Source of the DNA: DASPKW01 sp038244055
GTDB taxonomy: Bacteria; Planctomycetota; Phycisphaerae; Tepidisphaerales; Tepidisphaeraceae
Length of the DNA: 7,809 nucleotides
NCBI GenBank assembly: GCA_038244055.1
Contig: JBBRTW010000353.1
Location: 1 to 7,809 of the forward strand
Reading direction: 5' to 3'
In this document: piece by piece, positions 1 to 5,321 of the stretch
Layout: every line of letters begins with the position of its first letter
How positions within the stretch are numbered: the first letter of the stretch is position 1
Position numbers and translations under genes: made by a program
The notes under the pieces: model-generated
What the model was told of the DNA's origin: nothing
What the model saw: the letters and a program-made list of their open reading frames with translations, nothing else
Database searches by the model: none

Positions 1-35
1 AACTTCTAACTTCTAACTTCCAACTTCTAACTTCT
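1..35. repeat. Heptamer tandem array (AACTTCT)5
   Basis: Five head-to-tail copies of AACTTCT run from the window edge to base 35. The third copy ends in C instead of T. Read on the minus strand the unit is AGAAGTT. The array overlaps the end of the cysteine desulfurase gene, so its last two sense codons (AGA AGT) and its TAG stop come from repeat sequence. The array may extend left beyond the window. A related heptamer (GAAGGCA) occurs at 4709-4729. Confidence 0.93.
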
Positions 36-1196
36 GATCTCCGCCACCTCCCTCAACTGCTTCACGCACTGCACCACATGCTCCACCGCAAACTCAATCT
101 GCGCCAAATCGTTAATCCGCCCCAATGAAAACCGCAGCGATGCGTACGCCAGGTCATTCGGCACGCCGATCGACTTGAGCACGTACGATGGCTCCATCGA
201 AGCGCTCGTGCAGGCCGACCCGGAGGAAACCGCCAGATCGCGCGTCACCGTGGCCAGAAGCTGTTCCCCATCGACGTTCGCGAAGGAGAGATTCGTCACC
301 TGCGGCAGCCGATATTTCTCATTGCCATTGACCACCACCCCCTCCAGCCGCTCCATCAGTCCCGCCTGAAGCCGGTCCCGCAATCTGGCCAGTCGTGGCG
401 CTTCCTGCGACATCTCCAGCATCGCCATCTCGCAGGCCGCCCCCACGCCAACGATCCCCGGGACATTCAAAGTCCCCGAGCGGAAACCACTCTCATGCCC
501 GCCCCCATCCAGCAGGGGGGTCAGGCGCACGCGCGGATTGTTCCGCCGCACGAACAGCGCCCCGCATCCCTTCGGGCCATACAACTTGTGCCCCGACATG
601 CTCAGTAGATCGATGAAGTCTTCATTCACATTCACCGGAATCTTCCCGATCGCCTGCGTGGCGTCGCAATGGAAAATCACGCCCTTCTCCCGGCATATCT
701 TCCCAATCTCGCGGATCGGCTGCAGCGTGCCGATTTCGTTGTTGGCCGCCATGATCGAAACCAGCGTCGTGTCCGGCCGAATGGCCAGGCGAAGCTCATC
801 GAGATCGATCCGCCCGGTCGAATCCGGATTCAGCCAGGTGATGTCGTAACCCTTGTGCGATAGCTTCTTGCACGGGTCCAGCACCGCCTTGTGCTCGGTC
901 GTCTGCGTGATCAGGTGCCGGCCCTTATCCGCGTACATCTCCGCCACGCCCTTGATCGCCAGGTTGTTCGATTCGGTCGCCCCGCTGGTCCAGACGATCT
1001 CCTTGACGTCGCACCCCAGCAGCGTGGAAACCTGCACCCGCGCCTGATCCACCGCCCGGGCGGCGCGGAAACCAAAGGCATGGCCTTTCGAGGCCGCGTT
1101 GCCGAAGGCTTCGAGGAAGAATGGCTTCATCGCCTCGAACACGCGCGGGTCGATGGGCGTGGTGGCGTTGTGATCCAGATAGATCGGGAGGTTCAT
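27..1196 (-). CDS. iscS: Cysteine desulfurase, IscS/NifS group I
   Basis: PLP enzyme that takes sulfur from L-cysteine as a persulfide, giving alanine, and hands it to Fe-S assembly and tRNA thiolation; cytosolic. From the start at 1196 it has 389 residues. It opens with LPIYLDHNATTP as IscS does. It has the PLP-contacting THKAVLD-like segment (EHKAVLD, His102), the Schiff-base Lys204 in SGHKLYGPKG, and the mobile-loop catalytic Cys329 in SSGSACTSASMEPSYVL, which is the long-loop group I form. In-frame ATGs at 1214 and 1226 would add 6 or 10 residues. I chose 1196 because it aligns with IscS, but 1214 has a TATGCT hexamer 7 nt upstream and could be the true leaderless start. The C-terminus stops soon after the last helix and lacks the roughly 15-20-residue tail that contacts IscU in E. 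coli IscS. No iscR, iscU or iscA is adjacent, so it is a stand-alone copy here. The family call is firm; the symbol is less so, since nifS-like paralogues exist. Confidence 0.95.
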   Translation of the reverse strand: MNLPIYLDHNATTPIDPRVFEAMKPFFLEAFGNAASKGHAFGFRAARAVDQARVQVSTLLGCDVKEIVWTSGATESNNLAIKGVAEMYADKGRHLITQTTEHKAVLDPCKKLSHKGYDITWLNPDSTGRIDLDELRLAIRPDTTLVSIMAANNEIGTLQPIREIGKICREKGVIFHCDATQAIGKIPVNVNEDFIDLLSMSGHKLYGPKGCGALFVRRNNPRVRLTPLLDGGGHESGFRSGTLNVPGIVGVGAACEMAMLEMSQEAPRLARLRDRLQAGLMERLEGVVVNGNEKYRLPQVTNLSFANVDGEQLLATVTRDLAVSSGSACTSASMEPSYVLKSIGVPNDLAYASLRFSLGRINDLAQIEFAVEHVVQCVKQLREVAEIRS

Positions 1197-1221
1197 GGCA
1201 GTGGCGGCCGTCATTGCCCAT

Positions 1222-1227
1222 AGCATA
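1222..1227 (-). promoter_or_regulatory. Candidate -10 hexamer TATGCT before cysteine desulfurase
   Basis: On the minus strand TATGCT is followed by seven bases and then the ATG at 1214. No convincing -35 lies 16-18 bases upstream, and no Shine-Dalgarno sequence precedes any of the three candidate ATGs. The spacing would put transcription start at or next to the ATG (leaderless). This is inferred from position only. Confidence 0.3.
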
Positions 1228-1298
1228 CGCGCAGGCCGGCGCGGCGAAAGTGGCGGCGGCGGTCACCCCATCCGGCAACTGCCATTTTGATGCGGACT

Positions 1299-2393
1299 CT
1301 ACTTTACGATCGTCACGGTGGAGTCCACCGTGCTGATGTTGATCGTGCCCACGTTATCCCACCACCAGCCCTTTTCATCCATGATTCCCAGGTAAAACCG
1401 CGTTGCCCCGGCCGGCACCACGAACTGCTGCAACTGACTGCTCGAATTGATCCCGTCGCCGATGAAAAAGACCTGCTTGAGCTGCGGCGAGAGCGTCGTG
1501 AAATCCCGGCTGGAAGCCGAAGTGAAATCCAGCGTCGATTTGGCGGCGCTGCTGCTCGGCGCGTTGTCGTCCAGGAAAATCCCCACCAGGCAGTTCAGCG
1601 GCGCATAGGTCGTGTTGATGCCGTTGGTGGACGCCTGGCCGACGATCCGGTCGATGTTGCCATCGGGCCCGAACTGCGTTCCCGAGCCCTGTCCGCCGGA
1701 GGTGTAGGTGGTCGTTCCCGTCGCCTGCCGGAATGAAAGCTTGGATCCCGCAACGATGGGAATTCCCGAAACCGCGGCCGGCGATTGATACGGCACCAGC
1801 GCCGATTGCGTATTGCCGCCGGTCGCGGCCACCGAAGAGCCATTGGGCATCCCCGCCAGCCATGGGCAGGCAGCCGCATCCACATCCGTCGAGGTCACCC
1901 GGCCGCGCGAGGCGATCGCCTGCACGACCACATCCTGGCTGCTCTTGCCGAACACCGATGCGAAAATCGTCGGCACGCCCGTGCTGCGGCTGGCGATGCG
2001 CCGGCCGGTCACGCGGATCGCCGTTGCCCCGGCCCGCTCGGCACCGCTGAGCACCTGGAAGACCTTGTTTTTTGAGTCCCAGACGCCGAATTCAATGTCG
2101 TTGTTGGAATCGATGACCAGCGCTGTCGTATCGACGGTGTTGTCCTGCGCCGCCGCCACGACCGCGTTCTGGACGGCGGTGATTCCATTGGGAAGCTGCG
2201 CTGCGCCATAGCGGGCGGCCGCATCCACCGAGGCGCGCAACTGCGTCCGCGCCAGTTCCACGCGGGCCCGGTCGACCGCCAGGGAGACGATGCCCATCAT
2301 CGTCGCCAGCATGACGATCACATACAGAATCGAAACGCCATTGCGCCGGGTGCGCCGATGAAAACCCCGGTTGTTGCTCACATCTTCCAGCAT
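1299..2393 (-). CDS. TadG-like membrane-anchored protein with LecA-like lectin domain
   Basis: A 364-residue protein. A basic N-terminus (RRTRRNG, about 13-19) precedes one membrane helix at about 20-40. An AVDRARVELARTQLRASVDAAA-type stretch (about 39-60) follows, the signature of the Tad/TadE-TadG N-terminal domain of Flp-pilus-associated proteins, where it anchors an extracytoplasmic body. From PWLAGMPNGS (about 177) to about 356 the sequence resembles the LecA (PA-IL)-like domain seen in planctomycete exported proteins: FGPDGN (241-246), LNCLVGIFL (266-274), QVFFIGDG (307-314), VVPAGATRFYLG (325-336) and a final DEKGWWWDNVGT. In that last segment Asp339, Asp346 and Asn347 line up with calcium/galactose-binding Asp100, Asn107 and Asn108 of LecA, and Tyr230 may match Tyr36. 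Sugar binding is therefore plausible but unproven. The start is uncertain: ATG at 2393, or GTG at 2381 with TATGCT 7 nt upstream. No other tad gene is in the window. Confidence 0.82.
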   Translation of the reverse strand: MLEDVSNNRGFHRRTRRNGVSILYVIVMLATMMGIVSLAVDRARVELARTQLRASVDAAARYGAAQLPNGITAVQNAVVAAAQDNTVDTTALVIDSNNDIEFGVWDSKNKVFQVLSGAERAGATAIRVTGRRIASRSTGVPTIFASVFGKSSQDVVVQAIASRGRVTSTDVDAAACPWLAGMPNGSSVAATGGNTQSALVPYQSPAAVSGIPIVAGSKLSFRQATGTTTYTSGGQGSGTQFGPDGNIDRIVGQASTNGINTTYAPLNCLVGIFLDDNAPSSSAAKSTLDFTSASSRDFTTLSPQLKQVFFIGDGINSSSQLQQFVVPAGATRFYLGIMDEKGWWWDNVGTINISTVDSTVTIVK

Positions 2394-2412
2394 ATCCGTG
2401 ACATCGGATATG
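2391..2412. promoter_or_regulatory. Inverted repeat at the start of the TadG-lectin gene
   Basis: CATATCC (2391-2397) and GGATATG (2406-2412) are perfect inverted arms with an 8-base spacer. One arm contains the ATG of the upstream start candidate. A consensus TTGACA lies just upstream on the minus strand (2428-2423), though a good -10 is not found 17 bases from it. The element could be a repressor operator or an mRNA hairpin that hides the start. The repeat itself is directly visible; its role is inferred. Confidence 0.45.
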
Positions 2413-2483
2413 CCCGGCCGACTGTCAAGCCAGATTTGTCGCGCCCGGCATTATCGGACACTTCCGGCCTGCCCCGCCGCCAG

Positions 2484-4550
2484 CTACGGCTTGCCACCTG
2501 TTATCGGGACCAATCGCAGCGATACGGCCGCCGGCGCGGTGAGTTCCCGGATCGACTTCTCCAACTCCGCCGATTTAGCCTGCGCCTGGTCGAGCGGCAA
2601 TCCTTTGGCGACGCCGGGGCGATTGTGACCAACCTCGGTGAGCCACGAACTGCCGAGCGTGGACATCTGATCGTGAACGAGTTTGCCCAGTTGATTGCTC
2701 CGGGTATTGATCGAAAAGCGGGGCAGTTTCGTCACATCGATCCCCTTGCCCAACTCCACCGCCGCGAATCCGCCAAGCACAACTTCGCCGGATTCGGCCC
2801 GCTCGATGAGTGCGTATTTCGCCGCCTTCAGGCCACTGACCGACAGGCGATGAATGTCCCAGCGCGACGGCGCATCGGCCGATGCGGCGAAATCCGCATC
2901 CTTCTCCCATTCCGGATCGCGCGGCATGGGGATGCGGGTGAGCCAGGTGAAGGAGACTTCGCCATTGGCGGCGGTCGAGAGCCTGGTGACGTTTCCGCGG
3001 CCCATGCGCGTGCCTTCAATGGCCGCGATATCCGATTCGGGCGTCAGCCCAAGCTGGCGCAGGATCGCCAGGGCCATGAACCAGTGCCCAACCGCGCCTG
3101 GATGCACGCCATCTCTCGAAAGCGTGAACATCGGATCCTTCCCGCGGCGCGAGGCGATGTAGGCCGACATCGGGCCATGGATATCGGCGACGGTCCAGCC
3201 GGTTGCTTTCTGCTCGAGTTCCCATTGGCCGAAGCGGGCGAGGACTTTATCGTAATCCTTGAAGGGCGGGCCATTGCCATCCTCGGAGGTCTTTTTCAGT
3301 GGGACGGGATCGAAGACCGGCGGGGTCAGGAGGATCAGCTTCGCGCCGCCGGCCTGCACCGCATCGGCCAGCTTGGTGATGCCGGTCTGGAAAGCAACCA
3401 GGCGCTGATCTTCCAGGGGTTTGTAGATGCCATCGTTCATCCCGTAGCAGGCGATGACCAGATCGGGCCTGGTCTGCTTGAGGGCGCGGGCGAGGCGGTC
3501 GTGGACATTGGGGCGGGGGAATTTTCCGCCGGCGTGGCCTTCTTCGGAGAGGCCGGAGGTGGTTTCGCTGGAGAGGCCGAGGTTGATGAATTCCCACTGG
3601 CGCTCAGGGAAGCGGGTGATGAGCATGCCCTGGACGTATTCGATGTATTTGCCGGCATGGGTGATGGAATCGCCGAGGAAAACGATGCGCTTGATGCCGG
3701 CGAGGATGGGGCGGGTGTTGGCCTGGCCGCAGGTATTTTTGACGATGAACTGCACGAGATCGGCGACATTTTCCGCGCCGTGTGCGTGGCCCTGTCCAGG
3801 CTTGGAGAGGATTTGCATCAGCCCGCCGGCGCCGATCGCATCGAGGCGGCTCTTGAGCAGGTAGACATTTTCCTTTGGCGGCACGACGTTATCCGCCTCG
3901 CCGACGACGGCGATGATGGGCATTTTGGCGGCCGCGAAAATGGCGGCATGATCGACGGGGTTTTTGTCCCACGCTTTGGCGGCGGCATCATCCTTGAAGC
4001 CGTAGGATTTCTTCATCTTCTCCCAGGAATCCTTAGTGCCCGGCCCGGCCATTTCCGGATAGACGGCTTTGCCGGCCGGCCAGGATTTGAAATCCATCAC
4101 CGCGCAGTCGCCGTAGATGCAGGCGACCTTGTCGGGATGGGCGGCCGCGTAGTTGTAGACGTAGAGCCCGCCCCGGCTGAGGCCTTCGAGGGCCGCGCGC
4201 CTGGAGAGCCCGTACTCCTTGACGATCTGGTCGTGGAAGCGGTCGTACCAGGCGATGCTCTGCGGCGAGCCGAGCATCTCGGCGTTGTCATCGAGGTAGA
4301 CGACGTGGAAGCCCAGCTCGAGCAGGGCCAGATCGAGATCGGGACGATGATCGACAAAGCGAGCCTTCCAGATCCAGGCCTTGCCCCCTTCAAACATGGC
4401 CGGCTCGTGCAGAGGGGAGACGACCATTCCGCCGTGGGTTTCGAAGAGAAAATCATGGCGCGGGTAGCCGTGCCAGTTGGGAGTCTGGGCGGAGAGGGGG
4501 CAGGTCAGGCAGGCGGCGAGGAGGAGGATAAAGTGGCGGAGGGGTTTCAT
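2484..4550 (-). CDS. Exported two-domain hydrolase: alpha/beta hydrolase + SGNH esterase
   Basis: 688 residues from the ATG at 4550, chosen because it opens a signal peptide (MKPLRH, then a hydrophobic run, then PLSA|QT around residue 21). An LAAC sequence at 11-14 leaves a lipoprotein as an alternative. Residues about 25-275 form an alpha/beta hydrolase: nucleophile Ser125 in GLSRGG, acid Asp220 in GEAD, and His255 or His257 in GHAHG. Residues about 286-500 form an SGNH/GDSL esterase: block I FLGDSIT (Ser295), block II NLG (Gly325), block III GMND (Asn372), and block V DGVHP (Asp480, His483). Both catalytic sets look intact. A C-terminal tail of about 180 residues is common in planctomycete SGNH proteins and ends in a helical stretch. 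In related proteins the two folds remove acetyl or other ester groups from polysaccharides; the substrate here is unknown. The reading frame stays open upstream to 4985, but that part is low-complexity and not protein-like. Confidence 0.88.
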   Translation of the reverse strand: MKPLRHFILLLAACLTCPLSAQTPNWHGYPRHDFLFETHGGMVVSPLHEPAMFEGGKAWIWKARFVDHRPDLDLALLELGFHVVYLDDNAEMLGSPQSIAWYDRFHDQIVKEYGLSRRAALEGLSRGGLYVYNYAAAHPDKVACIYGDCAVMDFKSWPAGKAVYPEMAGPGTKDSWEKMKKSYGFKDDAAAKAWDKNPVDHAAIFAAAKMPIIAVVGEADNVVPPKENVYLLKSRLDAIGAGGLMQILSKPGQGHAHGAENVADLVQFIVKNTCGQANTRPILAGIKRIVFLGDSITHAGKYIEYVQGMLITRFPERQWEFINLGLSSETTSGLSEEGHAGGKFPRPNVHDRLARALKQTRPDLVIACYGMNDGIYKPLEDQRLVAFQTGITKLADAVQAGGAKLILLTPPVFDPVPLKKTSEDGNGPPFKDYDKVLARFGQWELEQKATGWTVADIHGPMSAYIASRRGKDPMFTLSRDGVHPGAVGHWFMALAILRQLGLTPESDIAAIEGTRMGRGNVTRLSTAANGEVSFTWLTRIPMPRDPEWEKDADFAASADAPSRWDIHRLSVSGLKAAKYALIERAESGEVVLGGFAAVELGKGIDVTKLPRFSINTRSNQLGKLVHDQMSTLGSSWLTEVGHNRPGVAKGLPLDQAQAKSAELEKSIRELTAPAAVSLRLVPITGGKP

Positions 4551-4558
4551 GGTAGTGG

Positions 4559-4587
4559 TATATACAGTTTGCGAGGAATGGTGTTCA
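4559..4587 (-). promoter_or_regulatory. Candidate promoter of the double hydrolase
   Basis: On the minus strand TGAACA (4587-4582) and TATATA (4564-4559) are separated by 17 bases. Each matches four of six positions of the sigma-70 consensus hexamers. The -10 ends eight bases before the ATG at 4550, so transcription should start within a few bases of the ATG. No Shine-Dalgarno sequence is present, which fits a leaderless mRNA. Confidence 0.42.
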
Positions 4588-4627
4588 TGGGCGTGGTAAA
4601 TCGGGCAAACATGGCGCGGGGGAAAAA

Positions 4628-4814
4628 GGGCAGGTCTGGGCAGGTTTGGAACGAAAACGCGCGGTGAAAAACGGGACATTTCGGGACTTTTTGGGACATT
4701 GGTGGGATGAAGGCAGAAGGCAGAAGGAGGAAAGTGAGATTGCCCAGATTGAAGTTCGTTTTGCGTCGGCGTGCGCGCAACAGAAGGGATCATTTGGGCA
4801 GGATTGGGCAGGTT
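4628..4814. repeat. Cluster of 10-bp-period direct repeats
   Basis: Three short arrays have a ten-base period. GGGCAGGTCT/GGGCAGGTTT lies at 4628-4647. Three units of the form NNGGGACWTT lie at 4671-4700, with a weaker fourth. TTGGGCAGGA/TTGGGCAGGT lies at 4795-4814. The first and last share the GGGCAGG core. Ten bases is close to one helical turn, so the G-tracts fall on one DNA face. They may be protein-binding sites or simple slippage products; the sequence does not decide. Confidence 0.6.
4709..4729. repeat. Heptamer tandem array (GAAGGCA)3
   Basis: Two perfect copies of GAAGGCA (4709-4722) are followed by a third, GAAGGAG, that diverges in its last two bases. The unit shares GAAG..A with the minus-strand reading (GAAGTTA) of the array at 1-35, which makes the two likely members of one repeat class. 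Confidence 0.75.
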
Positions 4815-4848
4815 GAATCGGTGGGTTCGTTCGGCAAACGGCGCGAAA

Positions 4849-4883
4849 GGGCGGGGGCATTGTGGGGGCATTTGGGGTATGGG
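4849..4883 (+). other. Putative G-quadruplex motif 1
   Basis: Five G-runs of three to five bases lie in 35 bases (4849-4851, 4853-4857, 4864-4868, 4874-4877, 4881-4883), with intervening loops of 1, 6, 5 and 3 bases. This satisfies the canonical G3+N1-7 rule on the plus strand. The middle part is also an 11-base repeat of GGGGGCATT. Folding in the cell is not shown by sequence. Confidence 0.55.
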
Positions 4884-4995
4884 CGTTCGAGAGCTTGCGC
4901 GTTGCGGGTGGAGAGATGGGGCTTGGTTGGGTGTGCGCATGATGAGGCTCCACAGGGACCTGGCGCGATCCAGTTTGGTGGTCACGGGCGCGCAC

Positions 4996-5025
4996 GGGAG
5001 TGGGTTATTGGGGCGGGACGGCGGG
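4996..5025 (+). other. Putative G-quadruplex motif 2
   Basis: Five G-runs (4996-4998, 5002-5004, 5010-5013, 5015-5017, 5023-5025) are separated by loops of 3, 5, 1 and 5 bases, again canonical on the plus strand. A T-rich tract follows at 5026-5041. The motif lies at the start of the first copy of a decayed duplication, whose second copy keeps most of the G-runs but has an 8-base loop. Confidence 0.5.
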
Positions 5026-5209
5026 ATATTTTTTTATTTTTGGGGGGATTACCGATGGCGCGGGGAGAGTGTGGCGTGCGCACGCGGGGTGCGGCGTGCG
5101 CACGCGTGCCGCGACGAGACGCAGGGCACGCATGGGGATGGGTTATTAGGGCCGGTAGCGGGATTCTTTCGGAATCTTCAGTGGGTTCACCGGTGCCGCG
5201 GCGGAGATG
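5001..5209 (+). repeat. Imperfect direct duplication, offset about 138 bases
   Basis: TGGGTTATT at 5001-5009 recurs at 5139-5147. It is followed in both copies by a G/C-rich stretch with GCGGGAT (5021-5027 and 5158-5164), then a T-containing stretch, then a TACCGATGGCGCGG or CACCGGTGCCGCGG segment and GGAGA. One-base indels and many substitutions separate the copies, so the duplication is old or only loosely constrained. Its full extent is uncertain by eye. Confidence 0.5.
5074..5105. repeat. Twin 12-bp perfect palindromes, 20 bp apart
   Basis: GCGTGCGCACGC, a perfect palindrome, occurs at 5074-5085 and again at 5094-5105. The flanking bases are also repeated, so GGCGTGCGCACGCG is a 14-base direct repeat. 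The 20-base centre spacing is close to two helical turns. The arrangement suits two dimers bound side by side, but GC-rich composition also makes such palindromes less surprising. Confidence 0.55.
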
Positions 5210-5291
5210 CAGCACGCGCATGGAGGGCGCTGGCGGCGTTTCGTGGCGAGGAGCGATTTGGGTTTGCCAAAGAAAACGGCGGATGGGACGT

Positions 5292-5318
5292 TATATAGGC
5301 GGGTTGAATGATTGAGGG
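5292..5318 (+). promoter_or_regulatory. Candidate -10 (TATATA) and ribosome binding site
   Basis: TATATA at 5292-5297 sits 24 bases before the ATG at 5322. GAGGG at 5314-5318 precedes that ATG by three bases and is the only recognisable Shine-Dalgarno sequence among the genes whose starts are visible. The best -35-like hexamer, TTGCCA (5264-5269), is 22 bases from the -10, too far for a standard promoter. The promoter part is therefore weak; the ribosome binding site helps fix the start. Confidence 0.35.
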
Positions 5319-5321
5319 ACG

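Larger units (their letters stand above)
4551..5321. other. Divergent intergenic region, no convincing gene
   Basis: This 771-base gap lies between the minus-strand hydrolase and the plus-strand membrane protein, so it should hold both promoters. It is strongly G-rich on the plus strand. Plus-strand frames open across 4707-5315 encode only Gly/Arg-rich low-complexity sequence with no family features and start inside a heptamer array, so I do not call a gene. What it does hold are 10-, 11- and 7-base tandem repeats (4628-4874), two G-quadruplex motifs, a T-rich tract (5026-5041), twin palindromes (5074-5105) and an imperfect duplicated segment. It could hide a small RNA, but no recognisable one is seen. 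Confidence 0.7.

Noticed and set aside
925..1278. A 117-codon minus-strand frame and several plus-strand frames over the cysteine desulfurase
   Set aside because: They are out-of-frame readings of a gene whose own frame carries every catalytic motif.
2394..2483. A terminator between the double hydrolase and the Tad-lectin gene
   Set aside because: Only a 4-bp CGGA/TCCG stem is visible and no U-run follows, so no terminator is called.
2358..4667. A 769-codon plus-strand open frame opposite the double hydrolase
   Set aside because: It is antisense to a gene with two intact catalytic domains and has no family motifs of its own; long antisense frames are expected in GC-rich genes with strong third-position bias.
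4551..4985. N-terminal extension of the double hydrolase to an ATG at 4985
   Set aside because: The extra 145 residues are Pro/Ser/Arg-rich translation of repeats, and they would bury the clear signal peptide that starts at 4550.
5026..5041. The T-rich tract after G-quadruplex motif 2 as an intrinsic terminator
   Set aside because: No stable stem-loop directly precedes it and no gene ends nearby on the plus strand.
5001..5209. A possible CRISPR-like or phage repeat region
   Set aside because: There are only two imperfect copies, with no regular spacers and no cas genes.
4707..5315. Plus-strand frames of 202 and 175 codons in the intergenic region
   Set aside because: The longer begins inside the GAAGGCA array; both encode Gly/Arg-rich low-complexity sequence, overlap each other, and show no signal, domain or convincing ribosome binding site.
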